Positions 7,173 to 14,953 of a stretch of DNA of 64,000 nucleotides are shown one piece after another (position 1 is the stretch's first letter; each line of letters begins with the position of its first letter). The stretch is from contig NZ_JANIAA010000012.1 of NCBI RefSeq assembly GCF_024505145.1, forward strand, positions 62,001 through 126,000, read 5' to 3'. A program made the translations under genes and the position numbers. This DNA is from Streptomyces rugosispiralis. GTDB lineage: Bacteria > Actinomycetota > Actinomycetes > Streptomycetales > Streptomycetaceae. Under the pieces are notes generated by a model. The model ran no database searches. It saw only the letters and a list, made by a program, of their open reading frames with translations, and had not been told where the DNA came from.

Positions 7173-8525
7173 TCAGAACGGGAGCTCGGGTCTGGCGGTG
7201 CCTCGTTTGATGGTCATGATCTGTTCGTGGAAGTCGCGTGCGGCGGTCTCGCGTGGGTACCTGGCGCGCAGTTCCTTGTCCAGCTCGTCGGCGACTAAAA
7301 GCAGGGACGGGAGGGACTTACGGTCGGCTTCCAGGGCCGTGGTGCCCATGCCGATGGCTTCTTCGATCTCGCCCGTGCGGGCGGCGGCGACTCCGAGGGT
7401 GAGGCGGGCTTCTGCGGCGCGCATGGGCGAAATCTCGGTGCCGTTGGGGCCGGTGCTGATGCGGATCACTGACCGGGCGTGGGTGGCGGCGCGCTCGTCG
7501 TCTCCGAGGAGACGGTAGGCGTCCATCTCGTAGAAGTCCCACTTGTCCGGGTCGATGATGAAGTGATGTTCGGGGTGGTCCGGCCTGGGAAGTCGGTCCA
7601 GCCTGGCACGCCCGGCGTCGAGGGACTGGCGGACGAGTCGGGCGTCTCCCATGCGAGCGGCGGCGCGTGCCTTGTGGGCGTAGAGCTGGACGCCGACAGA
7701 ATGTGTCTGGTCCGCCGTGTGTCCGGCCTCGACGGCGTCGAGCATGTCTTGCCAACGGCTCTGGGTGAGGGCGAACCACGCTTCGATCTCCCACGCCCAA
7801 GCCTTGATCTCGCTGTGCCCTGCCTCCTCGCCTATCCGGAGTGCGGCGGCCTTGCTGAGATTGGCGGCCTCGCGCTGGCCCCGGTCGTACTGGACGCACG
7901 CGTTCAGCAGGAACAGCCATCCGGTGTCCACGAGGAGTTCCCGGTGCTGGCGGAGGGTTACCCGTCCTTCGAGCTGCTTGGTGACGTATTGCAAGCCGTT
8001 CCGGGTGCGGTCGTGTAGGTAGTCGGCGTCGGCGTAGGGGTAGGCACGGGCCAGTTGGTCAATGCCTTCCTCGATCGATTCCAGGGCCGCGCTGTTGATG
8101 CTGGACATCTCCGTGCGCCGGAGCATCTCGGCGATGTCCCAGAGGCCAGCGCCGCCCTGTGAGATCAGGGTGCTTGGGTCCTCCAGCTGAGTGGTCCTGG
8201 CGGGTCGCTCCAGTTCCCAGGGGCGCGGGGCGACTCCCGCGAGGTGACCGGGGATACGCAGACCGTCCACCACTTCAAGGATCTTGTGGAACTGAGTGAT
8301 CCGTGGGCGAGCGCCCTTGCCGTCGGTCTCGGGCCGGGCCATTTTGCCGATGTGCTCGCGCTTGTAGCCGACGGCCTCGGCGATCTTGGCGTAGCTGATG
8401 TTTCCGTGGATCTTGGCCAGTCTGAAGACTTCGCCGAAGTCATGGTTGGCGATCGCCGACCGCACGTCCGCGCGCTCCAGTACATGAGGCGGCAGAGCTG
8501 CCGGTGTCGGTGCAGCTTCGGTCAT
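7173..8525 (-). CDS. HTH-TPR type transcriptional regulator of the element
   Basis: A 450-residue protein with an N-terminal helix-turn-helix near residues 28-75 (ISYAKIAEAVGYKREHIGKM). From about residue 130 to 430 it carries a long helical region with TPR-like periodicity (for example WEIEAWFALTQSRWQDMLD and AHKARAAARMGDARLVRQS). The ATG at 8525 has a GGGGAAG ribosome site; longer in-frame starts lack one. It reads toward the left end and is divergent from three small genes, so it probably controls the promoter region 8526-8759. Whether the TPR domain senses a peptide, as in RRNPP regulators of Firmicute elements, is speculation. Confidence 0.82.
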   Translation of the reverse strand: MTEAAPTPAALPPHVLERADVRSAIANHDFGEVFRLAKIHGNISYAKIAEAVGYKREHIGKMARPETDGKGARPRITQFHKILEVVDGLRIPGHLAGVAPRPWELERPARTTQLEDPSTLISQGGAGLWDIAEMLRRTEMSSINSAALESIEEGIDQLARAYPYADADYLHDRTRNGLQYVTKQLEGRVTLRQHRELLVDTGWLFLLNACVQYDRGQREAANLSKAAALRIGEEAGHSEIKAWAWEIEAWFALTQSRWQDMLDAVEAGHTADQTHSVGVQLYAHKARAAARMGDARLVRQSLDAGRARLDRLPRPDHPEHHFIIDPDKWDFYEMDAYRLLGDDERAATHARSVIRISTGPNGTEISPMRAAEARLTLGVAAARTGEIEEAIGMGTTALEADRKSLPSLLLVADELDKELRARYPRETAARDFHEQIMTIKRGTARPELPF

Positions 8526-8759
8526 CTCACTTCCCCATCGTGATTGACCTACGTCTCTTCTGGTCCGATCTTCCTTCTGATCTGTGTGCCCTCTCGTCTC
8601 GCGAGTGTACCCACGAGGGGGGTCCCCAAGAGGGGGGAGCGACGGCCGGGACATGGGGTGCAACCTCGGGTCACCCTGCCGGGAGGGTCTCGGCAGATGT
8701 GATCAGAAACGGTGGTCCATGTCGTGAACGTGAGGGAAACCCGGCGACGTGAGCACGCG

Positions 8760-9110
8760 ATGAGTACGCGGCCTCGTTTACTGCCGTGGCCGAACGCGGC
8801 AGGGCGCCCCTGTTACCTGGTGACGGATGAGAACAGCGACAGTCCGCTGTCGCAACTCGCTGACGAGATGGAGGCAGTACAACTCCACACCGCATCCGAA
8901 CTTCTCGGCCGCGCGGGCATGTTGCTTGCTGACCCCACAGCGGGCGAGGTTGAGATGCGGTTCTTGGTCAAGCGCCTGTGTGAAGGGCTGCGGGACACAC
9001 TGAGGGTCGCCGAGAGCCGGGGCGGGCGGCTGCCTGCCTTATCTGACGGTGAACCCCACGATCGCCTCGACGGCCGTTCTGCGCATGAGGGCGGGAGTCC
9101 GAATGAGTAG
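8760..9110 (+). CDS. hypothetical protein of the element
   Basis: A 116-residue acidic soluble protein of unknown function, opening MSTRPRLLPWPNAAGRPCYL, with a helical middle (QLADEMEAVQLHTASELL) and a disordered polar tail. The ATG at 8760 has only a weak ribosome site; an in-frame GTG at 8712 is an alternative. Its stop overlaps the start of the next gene by eight bases, so the two are coupled. It is divergent from the HTH-TPR regulator. Confidence 0.6.
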   Translation: MSTRPRLLPWPNAAGRPCYLVTDENSDSPLSQLADEMEAVQLHTASELLGRAGMLLADPTAGEVEMRFLVKRLCEGLRDTLRVAESRGGRLPALSDGEPHDRLDGRSAHEGGSPNE

Positions 9111-9378
9111 GGCTCTGTCCGGGGCCTCGAAGGAGTGGCACGTCGGTCCCGTGCCGGGGCTGGGTCTGCGCCGTGAAAAGGACGGTCACCTGGTGCTGCC
9201 TCTGGCGGTGGCTCGCTGCGGAAAGCACCTCGCGCTTGCGCCGCTGGTGCTGACGGTGGCGGAGGGAGAGCAGTTGCATGCCGCCTTGTGTTACGCGCTC
9301 GGTGGTGAGCCCGCACCCGAGGACGCGCCGGAGTGCCGTAAGCCGGTCCGTTACCCGGGTGGCCGCCAGAGGTACTGA
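9103..9378 (+). CDS. hypothetical protein of the element
   Basis: A 91-residue protein of unknown function beginning MSRALSGASKEWHVGPVPGL. The ATG at 9103 follows a GGGAG site and overlaps the previous stop (ATGAGTAG), indicating translational coupling. No recognised domain is visible; two beta-like segments (HLVLPLAVARCGKHLALAPL) suggest a small compact fold. A strong hairpin follows the stop codon. Confidence 0.6.
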   Translation: MSRALSGASKEWHVGPVPGLGLRREKDGHLVLPLAVARCGKHLALAPLVLTVAEGEQLHAALCYALGGEPAPEDAPECRKPVRYPGGRQRY

Positions 9379-9422
9379 GGCCGGTTCGGACGGAATCACG
9401 CGCAACAACTGAAGAAGCAGCA

Positions 9423-9464
9423 CCGGACCACCCCTCCGCCTGGACAGCTAGCGGGGTGGTCCGG
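9423..9464 (+). terminator. strong hairpin after the small element genes
   Basis: CCGGACCACCCC at 9423-9434 and GGGGTGGTCCGG at 9453-9464 form a perfect 12-bp stem with an 18-base loop. It lies 45 bp after a stop codon and could terminate that transcript. It is also the first of several strong inverted repeats in this non-coding part of the element. Confidence 0.6.
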
Positions 9465-9481
9465 CTGGGGATCGATCACGA

Positions 9482-9506
9482 ACCCCGGTGCCGATGGTAC
9501 CGGGGT
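9482..9506. repeat. short-loop inverted repeat
   Basis: ACCCCGGTGCC (9482-9492) and GGTACCGGGGT (9496-9506) form an 11-bp stem with one G-T pair and a three-base loop. It sits 18 bp beyond the preceding hairpin, an arrangement beyond what simple termination needs. Confidence 0.6.
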
Positions 9507-9578
9507 CGTCGTCGTGCTCCCGCTCGACGTGGCCCGGTCCTTGACTGTCAGTTGGCTTGCAGAGAAGGGGACTTGACG

Positions 9579-9869
9579 ATGTGCGGGCCTGGGGACGACG
9601 CGTGCGAGGGAGAAGCGGCAGACCTGGAGGCGGGGATATGGGTACGCGGAGTGGACTACCTGAGTGGCTGGCGGGACGCGCGAAAAGCGACGGCCGAGCT
9701 GGGCGATGCGCTGAGCCTCGTCGGCGTGGAGACGGCAGGGCTGCGGCTGCGTGCCGCTTCGGACACGGACGGCTCCGGGATGGTGCGGTTGGAGTTGTCG
9801 GCGGCGTCGGCGCGTGAGGTGGCGTTGCTGGCGCGGGTGACGGCGGCCCGGCTGGGCAGGGCGGGGTGA
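9579..9869 (+). CDS. hypothetical protein of the element
   Basis: A 96-residue protein of unknown function. The ATG at 9579 has a GAAGGGG ribosome site eight bases upstream, which sets the start. The second half (DTDGSGMVRLELSAASAREV then ALLARVTAARL) looks like a small alpha/beta fold. It lies between two structured non-coding blocks and is not obviously coupled to its neighbours. Confidence 0.55.
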   Translation: MCGPGDDACEGEAADLEAGIWVRGVDYLSGWRDARKATAELGDALSLVGVETAGLRLRAASDTDGSGMVRLELSAASAREVALLARVTAARLGRAG

Positions 9870-10300
9870 TCGGGGTGGCCGGTGGCGGGCGTGCGGTGCT
9901 GGATCGGCGCGCTGTGGGCACGCCGCCGGCCGTAGCGGATTTTGGGCGGGAGCTGCCACGGGGCGAGAGAACAGGGGGCCTTACGCTGGCCCGGCGAATC
10001 GGGCGGGTCTGTGATCCTGCCCGCGTTTGCGACCGATCGGCCCCCTGTTCTTAGAGGCTCGCCCCGTGGTGGCTGCCTAAAAGCCGCGGAGGCCGTCGGC
10101 CCCAGCCACAACGCCCCCGCCCCGAACGGCGGTCGGCCCCTCGGCGAGCGATCACGGGTGCGCTGGCCAGCGTGGGCGGTGGGCGCCCGACGGGACCGGC
10201 GGCCACGCCGCAGCCCGGCGGGGCGGCCAGACCGCCCGGCGCGCCGCAGGCGCGCCCTTGAGTAAGTGAAGACAAGTTTCGACACCTCGCCGCTCGGGGC
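9870..10300. other. structured non-coding block, candidate transfer or replication origin
   Basis: No gene is supported here. A long interrupted inverted repeat has arms at 9953-9980 and 10039-10071: GGCCCCCTGTTC and TCGCCCCGTGG recur in both arms, with six extra bases between them in the right arm. The 58-base loop contains its own inverted pair GCGGG...CCCGC. Further short palindromes such as GGCGCGCC follow to about 10255. AICEs need a cis-acting transfer site (clt) and a replication origin; this block is the best candidate by position and structure only. Confidence 0.45.
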
Positions 10301-11071
10301 TCAGATGGCGCGGAGCTGGCGGGGGCTGTCGGCGGTGACGCGGTAGCCGAGTTGGGCGCGGTCGGCGCTGGCGCGGAGTTCTTCGAGGATCAGCGGGCGC
10401 TGGTCGGTGCCGTGGGTGATGCGGGCGGTGTGGAGGATCGGGGTCGCGTCGGGGATGTCCAGGGTGCTGCGTTCGTCGGGTAGCGGCATGCGGGCGCTGA
10501 CGGTCTCGTGCCAGGTGAGTTTGTGTCCGGCGGCGGTGAGGATGGCGTAGATCTGTTCCGGCTCGGTGTCTGGTGCCTCTGCCAGCTGTTGGGCCTGGTC
10601 GGCGGTGGCGAACGGGATCAGCACGGTGTGCAGGGCGCGGGTTCCGGTGCCGGGGTCGGTCAGCAGCCAGTCAACGCCGAACAGTGCTTCCCCTTCGGCG
10701 AGTCCGAGCAGTGGGCCCGTGATCGCGGTCGTCGCGGTGCGGTAGATGGCCGGAGCCTCGGCCTGCTCCCACGCGTGGTGGCCTGTGCGGAAGGTCTTGC
10801 CGCTGCGGGTGATGGTGCGCTCGATGGTGACGGCGGGGGCGGGGAGGGCGCGGACGTAGCTGCCTTTGCCGTGGATGACCTCGATGAGTCCTTCCGCGCG
10901 GAGTGCGGCGATGGCCTTGCGGACGGTGGGGCGGCTGACCTTGTAGCGCTCGATGAGCTGGGCCTCTGAGGGGAGCGGGCTCCCGGGTTTGTACTCGCCT
11001 GCGCTGATGCCGCTGCGGATCTCGGCTGCGACCTGCTGGTACAGCGCTCCGGGGCGTTGGATCTCTCCCAT
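10301..11071 (-). CDS. GntR-family (HutC/UTRA) repressor, KorSA-like
   Basis: A 256-residue regulator. Residues 10-75 are a GntR winged helix (YQQVAAEIRSGISAGEYKPG then PSEAQLIERYKVSRPTVRKA) and residues 95-250 resemble a UTRA ligand-binding domain. AICEs typically use such a protein, KorSA in pSAM2, to silence transfer and replication genes. It is divergent from the transfer operon, and two 16-bp operator-like sites lie in the shared promoter region, one over its own -10 box, consistent with autoregulation. The ribosome site is GAGGAGAG. Confidence 0.88.
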   Translation of the reverse strand: MGEIQRPGALYQQVAAEIRSGISAGEYKPGSPLPSEAQLIERYKVSRPTVRKAIAALRAEGLIEVIHGKGSYVRALPAPAVTIERTITRSGKTFRTGHHAWEQAEAPAIYRTATTAITGPLLGLAEGEALFGVDWLLTDPGTGTRALHTVLIPFATADQAQQLAEAPDTEPEQIYAILTAAGHKLTWHETVSARMPLPDERSTLDIPDATPILHTARITHGTDQRPLILEELRASADRAQLGYRVTADSPRQLRAI

Positions 11072-11123
11072 GCCGGGCTCTCCTCGTCACCTGTCGTATG
11101 CGCTTCTGACGTGAGCTGATGTC

Positions 11124-11139
11124 ACTCGTAAGCATAAGT
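11124..11139. promoter_or_regulatory. operator-like site 1
   Basis: ACTCGTAAGCATAAGT shares its first ten bases with the site at 11176 and has the same half-site spacing. It overlaps the predicted -10 element of the leftward repressor promoter, so occupancy would shut off the repressor gene. Confidence 0.6.
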
Positions 11140-11158
11140 ACTTGCGTCCGGTCGTCAA
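11131..11158 (-). promoter_or_regulatory. predicted promoter of the repressor gene
   Basis: On the minus strand TTGACG (11158-11153) is followed after 16 bases by TATGCT (11136-11131), close to the consensus for the main vegetative sigma factor. Operator-like site 1 covers the -10 box. Confidence 0.55.
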
Positions 11159-11170
11159 GGCATGCATAGT
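11142..11170 (+). promoter_or_regulatory. predicted promoter of the transfer-replication operon
   Basis: TTGCGT (11142-11147) and CATAGT (11165-11170) are separated by exactly 17 bases. The expected start point near 11177 falls in operator-like site 2. The promoter would drive the genes from 11241 through the replication initiator. Confidence 0.55.
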
Positions 11171-11175
11171 TGGCG

Positions 11176-11191
11176 ACTCGTAAGCACGAGT
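11176..11191. promoter_or_regulatory. operator-like site 2
   Basis: ACTCGTAAGCACGAGT is a perfect inverted repeat, ACTCGT and ACGAGT separated by AAGC. It begins 52 bp, about five helical turns, after site 1, so two bound repressor dimers would face the same side of the DNA. It overlaps the predicted start point of the transfer operon. Confidence 0.65.
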
Positions 11192-11240
11192 GACGTCACG
11201 TGACGTGTGGCGTCTGACTGGCCAAGGAGGCCCACAACCC

Positions 11241-11597
11241 ATGCAGTCCATCCCTGTGGACACATCCCGGCTTGGCGTACTGCGGTGCGCTGTCGGGCCC
11301 GAACCGAAGATCGCAGGTTTCGAGAGCAAGGAGGTCAAGAAGGACCGGGACGGCAATACGGTCTACACCGTCGCCGTGACGGTGCGTCAGGACGGGCGGC
11401 GCGTCTCGGTGATCGAAATCGCCGTATCCGGTGAGCCCAAGGGCGTTGTGGAGGGCTCGGAGGTGCGGGTGACGGGCCTGGAGGCGTTCGCCTGGGCCAT
11501 GGGCGACCGTCACGGCATCAGCTTCCGCGCCGCTGCCATCACCCCCGTAGCGGCCCCCGCCTCGTCGGCGTCGGCGGGTAAGGGCGGTGGTGCGTGA
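11241..11597 (+). CDS. small conserved AICE protein, function unknown
   Basis: A 118-residue soluble protein, first gene of the transfer-replication operon, with a strong AAGGAGG ribosome site ten bases before its ATG. The body is rich in beta-strand-like segments (TVYTVAVTVRQDGRRVSVIE, then SEVRVTGLEAFAW) and ends in a low-complexity Ala/Ser tail. Its position and general pattern recall the small replication and excision activators (Pra-like) of AICEs, but the resemblance is weak and I leave the function open. Its stop TGA shares one base with the ATG of the translocase gene. Confidence 0.65.
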   Translation: MQSIPVDTSRLGVLRCAVGPEPKIAGFESKEVKKDRDGNTVYTVAVTVRQDGRRVSVIEIAVSGEPKGVVEGSEVRVTGLEAFAWAMGDRHGISFRAAAITPVAAPASSASAGKGGGA

Positions 11598-12907
11598 TGA
11601 GTCAGCTTCTCTTGCCGCTCGTGCTGGTGGTGCTGGCCTGGACGGTCACGCTCGCCACCCGTCTGCCGGAACGGTGGCCTCACTGGCGCTGGTACCTGAC
11701 CGGGTACCCGCGTACCGCGCTGCGGGTGATGGTCACCTGGCGCAAGATCGCTCACCTCAATGACCTCACCGTCTCCCACCAGCCCAACCGGCGCTTGCTG
11801 GGCGACTTGGCGGTCAAGGGTGAGCCCTTGCGCACCCACGTCCCGCGCTGCTCCATCCCCCGCCCGATGCGGAATGGGCTGTCGGTGATGGTGCGGCTGC
11901 ATCCGGGGCAGACCCCGGGCCCGTTCCTGGCGGCGGCTGATGCGTTAGTGCATGCCTGGCGGGTGCACGCGGTGCGGGTCGTCTCCCCCGAACGCGGCAT
12001 CGTGCTGATCACCGCGACGGCGGCCGATCCGCTGGAACACCCCGAGCGGCCTACGGGGGAGGTATCGGCGGCGCTGCTGTCGGCAGTGGTCGGCGCGCTG
12101 GAGACCGGTGGCGCGTGGGTGATGGACTTCCGCCGGGTGCCGCACTGGCTGATCGTCGGCGCGACTCGGACGGGCAAGTCCACCCTGATCGCCCGGCTGA
12201 TCACCGAACTCGCTCCGCAACCCGTCGCCCTGGTCGGCATCGACTGCAAGGGCGGCATGGAACTGGGGCTGTTCGAACAGCGGCTCTCGGCCCTGGCAAC
12301 CTGCCGCAGTCATGCCGTCGCCGTGCTCGGCGCGCTGGTGGTCGATGTCCAGGACCGGATGCGCACCTGCCGTGCGGCCGGGGCGCGCTCCATATGGGAG
12401 CTGCCGGAGAAGGAACGCCCGGTGCCCGTGGTCGTCGTCGTGGACGAGCTCGCTGAGCTGTACCTGACCAACGGGACCAGGGAGCAGCGGGCGGAGGCTG
12501 AGCAGTGCTCGACCTACCTGCTCCGCCTGGCGCAACTCGGCGCGGCGCTGGGGGTGCATCTGGTCGTGGCCGGGCAACGGGTCGGCTCCGATCTCGGTCC
12601 GGGGGTGACGGCGCTGCGGGCTCAGTTGAGCGGTCGTGTCTGTCACCGGGTCAACGATCCGGGGACGGCTGAGATGACCCTGGGTGATCTGAACAAGGAT
12701 GCCGTGGCGGTGGCGCAGTCCATCGGGGAGGCCGAACAGGGCGTCGCCGTGACCACGGGTGATACGGGCGGCTGGATGCGCGGGCGGTCCCACCTGACCA
12801 CCCCCGCCGCCGCCCAGGTCACGGCGGCCGAGTACGCGGGGCTGGCGTTCCGCCTGCCCGGGGTCGCCCGTGCTCTGCAAGACCTGGACGGCGGTGAAGG
12901 CGCATGA
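11597..12907 (+). CDS. traSA: TraB/TraSA-type FtsK-SpoIIIE DNA translocase
   Basis: A 436-residue ATPase with N-terminal hydrophobic residues (LLLPLVLVVLAWTVTL). The Walker A motif GATRTGKST lies near residues 188-196, and the Walker B motif is VVVVVDELAEL near residue 285. Proteins of this family move double-stranded plasmid or AICE DNA from donor to recipient hyphae as hexameric pumps anchored to the membrane. The ATG at 11597 overlaps the preceding stop by one base; a GTG one codon earlier is possible. The gene is coupled downstream by an ATGA overlap. Confidence 0.92.
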   Translation: MSQLLLPLVLVVLAWTVTLATRLPERWPHWRWYLTGYPRTALRVMVTWRKIAHLNDLTVSHQPNRRLLGDLAVKGEPLRTHVPRCSIPRPMRNGLSVMVRLHPGQTPGPFLAAADALVHAWRVHAVRVVSPERGIVLITATAADPLEHPERPTGEVSAALLSAVVGALETGGAWVMDFRRVPHWLIVGATRTGKSTLIARLITELAPQPVALVGIDCKGGMELGLFEQRLSALATCRSHAVAVLGALVVDVQDRMRTCRAAGARSIWELPEKERPVPVVVVVDELAELYLTNGTREQRAEAEQCSTYLLRLAQLGAALGVHLVVAGQRVGSDLGPGVTALRAQLSGRVCHRVNDPGTAEMTLGDLNKDAVAVAQSIGEAEQGVAVTTGDTGGWMRGRSHLTTPAAAQVTAAEYAGLAFRLPGVARALQDLDGGEGA

Positions 12908-13101
12908 GCGAATCCGCCGCTCTTCCCCTGGCGCTGCTGTTCGGGCTCGCCACCGTGCTCCTGGTCCGCTCCCGTGAGGTGCGGTGGTGGGAAGCGGTCT
13001 TGATCGGCCTGTTCGGCATGTACCTGGGCCAGACACCGGTGATCTTCACCGCTGACGGGCTCGTGAACTGGTTCCTTTCCGGCTTCGCGCACAACGGCTA
13101 G
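12904..13101 (+). CDS. small membrane protein of the transfer operon (Spd-like)
   Basis: A 65-residue protein with two hydrophobic segments (about residues 5-20 and 30-50) separated by REVRWWE. It starts inside the translocase stop codon (ATGA), so it is translated with it. In Streptomyces plasmids small hydrophobic spread proteins follow the translocase and promote movement of DNA along the mycelium; that role is inferred from position. Confidence 0.7.
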   Translation: MSESAALPLALLFGLATVLLVRSREVRWWEAVLIGLFGMYLGQTPVIFTADGLVNWFLSGFAHNG

Positions 13102-13124
13102 ACACCCTCGGGAGGCCCCACCAG

Positions 13125-13238
13125 ATGACCATGCGCCGTGTCCGCTGCCCTGTCTGCAAGGGGGAGCGCTACCGCAGGACCCGCACCGGCCGACGGCGGC
13201 GCTGCCGCTGCTGCCGAGGCACCGGCACCATCCGCTAA
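13125..13238 (+). CDS. 37-residue zinc-ribbon-like mobile element protein
   Basis: A tiny basic protein with two cysteine pairs: RCPVCKGER near the N-terminus and CRCCRGTGT near the C-terminus. It carries an arginine-rich linker between them, a likely zinc ribbon binding nucleic acid. A GGAGG site nine bases before the ATG supports translation. Proteins of this type are common between the translocase and initiator genes of AICEs, often labelled mobile element transfer protein. Confidence 0.75.
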   Translation: MTMRRVRCPVCKGERYRRTRTGRRRRCRCCRGTGTIR

Positions 13239-13379
13239 CCACTCGCCCGGCCCCTGACGAACGGGAGTGATCGCCATGGACGACACCCACCCATCCACAT
13301 CCATCCGTGCCGCTGCGGCGGCCCACCCTGGGAGGTCCCCACCATCACCGCCGAGAACACCTCGGCTGACAGGCGCGCC

Positions 13380-14786
13380 GTGCTCGACCGCGCGGCGCGC
13401 CTGCGTCAGCTCTCCGAAGTTGACCAAGACCTGATCCGCCTCGTCCAAGACCCCCACTTCAGCCGCTGGGTAGAGCAGATCACCGCTACCGGCGGCTGCG
13501 CCCACCCGATCCACCTCACCGGCTCCACCACCACCCGCAACGTGCTCACGGGTGAGGTACTGCATCACTACGACACCCGTAACGAGCCTGGCGAACGGCT
13601 CCTGATCCGCTGCCGCAACCGCCGCCAAACCGTCTGCGCCCCCTGCTCCCGCCTGCATGCGGGCGACACCTTCCACCTCGTGCGGGCCGGACTCGTCGGC
13701 GGCAAGACCGTACCGGCGGACGTGCGCGAGCGGCCCCGCCTGTTCCTCACGCTCACGGCACCGAGCTTCGGCCCCGTCCACCGTGCCACTGCTGACGGGC
13801 AGCGCTGCCGACCGCGACGCGATGCCGGGCAGTGCGATCACGTCCGTCCCCTCGGCTGCCCGGCCGTCCACGACGCAGACGACCCGCTCACCGGCCAGCC
13901 GCTGTGCCCCGACTGCTACGACTACCCGGCACACGTCCTGTGGCACGCGTACGCGGGACGGCTGTGGAAGGCGTTCACCGACAACCTCTACAACCACCTC
14001 GTCGCTCGCGTCGGCCGCACGCGTACCGGCCTGCGGCGCAGCCTGCGCATCTCCTACGCCAAAGTCGCCGAATACCAACGGCGCGCGGCGGTCCACATCC
14101 ACGCTGTCGTGCGGCTCGACGGCGCACACGGACCGGACGATCCGCCCCCGGCCTGGGCAACGGCCGATGTACTCACGGCCGTGGCCCGCACCGCCGCTGC
14201 GGCCGTACGGCTCCGCACCCGCTACAGCGCTGCTCTGGGGGAACACGAACTGCGCTGGGGCACCGAACTCGACGCCCGGCCGCTCCGCGCCTTCAGCGGC
14301 GGTGAGGGCCTGGCCGACGACGCGGTAGCCGCCTACGTCGCCAAATACGTCACCAAAGGGGCCACCGACACCAGGGCCGGACTCGACCACCACATCACCA
14401 ACCCCGACACCATCACAGCCGCCCCCGTATCGGCACACGTACGCGCCCTCATGCGCACCTGCTGGCGCCTCGGCGGCCTCCCCGAACTGGAACCCCTCCG
14501 CCTACGCGCGTGGGCTCACACCCTCGGCTACCGAGGCCACATCCTCACCAAATCCCGCGCCTACTCCACCACCTACACCGCACTACGCGCCGAACGAGCC
14601 GACCATCGAACCGGCAGAACCCAACCCGCTGGCCTCGACGTGATCACGGATGCCCACTGGCGTTACGTCGGCTCCGGCCACACCCCCGGCGCCGCGCTCC
14701 TGGCTGCCGGGATCGCAGAAGACCACGCGCGGAACCGCGAGCTTGCGAAGGAAGAGCTTGCTCGCTGGGATGGTGATGTCGTCTGA
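13380..14786 (+). CDS. repSA: RepSA-type rolling-circle replication initiator
   Basis: A 468-residue initiator. The zinc-binding segment CRNRRQTVCAPCSRLHAGD lies near residue 80, the HUH metal-binding motif is His239-Ile-His241 (AVHIHAVVRLDG), and the catalytic tyrosine motif is YVAKYVTKG with Tyr319 and Tyr323. It would nick the excised circle for rolling-circle replication. The GTG at 13380 is the first standard start, but the frame stays open upstream and reads a plausible protein segment (HIHPCRCGGPPWEVPT). An ATC at 13344 sits just after GGAGGT. The true start is unresolved. Confidence 0.9.
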   Translation: MLDRAARLRQLSEVDQDLIRLVQDPHFSRWVEQITATGGCAHPIHLTGSTTTRNVLTGEVLHHYDTRNEPGERLLIRCRNRRQTVCAPCSRLHAGDTFHLVRAGLVGGKTVPADVRERPRLFLTLTAPSFGPVHRATADGQRCRPRRDAGQCDHVRPLGCPAVHDADDPLTGQPLCPDCYDYPAHVLWHAYAGRLWKAFTDNLYNHLVARVGRTRTGLRRSLRISYAKVAEYQRRAAVHIHAVVRLDGAHGPDDPPPAWATADVLTAVARTAAAAVRLRTRYSAALGEHELRWGTELDARPLRAFSGGEGLADDAVAAYVAKYVTKGATDTRAGLDHHITNPDTITAAPVSAHVRALMRTCWRLGGLPELEPLRLRAWAHTLGYRGHILTKSRAYSTTYTALRAERADHRTGRTQPAGLDVITDAHWRYVGSGHTPGAALLAAGIAEDHARNRELAKEELARWDGDVV

Positions 14787-14797
14787 GCCGTCACGGG

Positions 14798-14953
14798 ATG
14801 AACGATGCCAAGACAGAGCGTGAGGCGGCGGCTCTCAGCGAGTGGATCGAGCGGCACCTACGAGAATCTCCCCCACTCTCCGATGATCAGGTGCGGAGTC
14901 TGGGGGAGATCCTTGGCCTTCGGCTCACTCGGAGGTCCGCCACACGGGCTTGA
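14798..14953 (+). CDS. 51-residue ORF overlapping the recombinase 3' end
   Basis: Begins ATG AAC GAT 11 bp after the initiator stop and encodes a charged, helical protein (EAAALSEWIERHLRES, then PPLSDDQVRSLGEILGL). Its last 29 bases overlap the 3' end of the convergent recombinase gene. Similar short helical proteins accompany initiators and integrases in actinobacterial elements, from memory. Function is unknown; an accessory recombination role is only a possibility. Confidence 0.5.
   Translation: MNDAKTEREAAALSEWIERHLRESPPLSDDQVRSLGEILGLRLTRRSATRA

Noticed and set aside
9866..10054. A 62-codon ORF starting at the GTG overlapping the stop at 9869
   Set aside because: It covers the inverted repeat arm, lacks a ribosome site and has no protein-like pattern; the structured DNA explains the region better.
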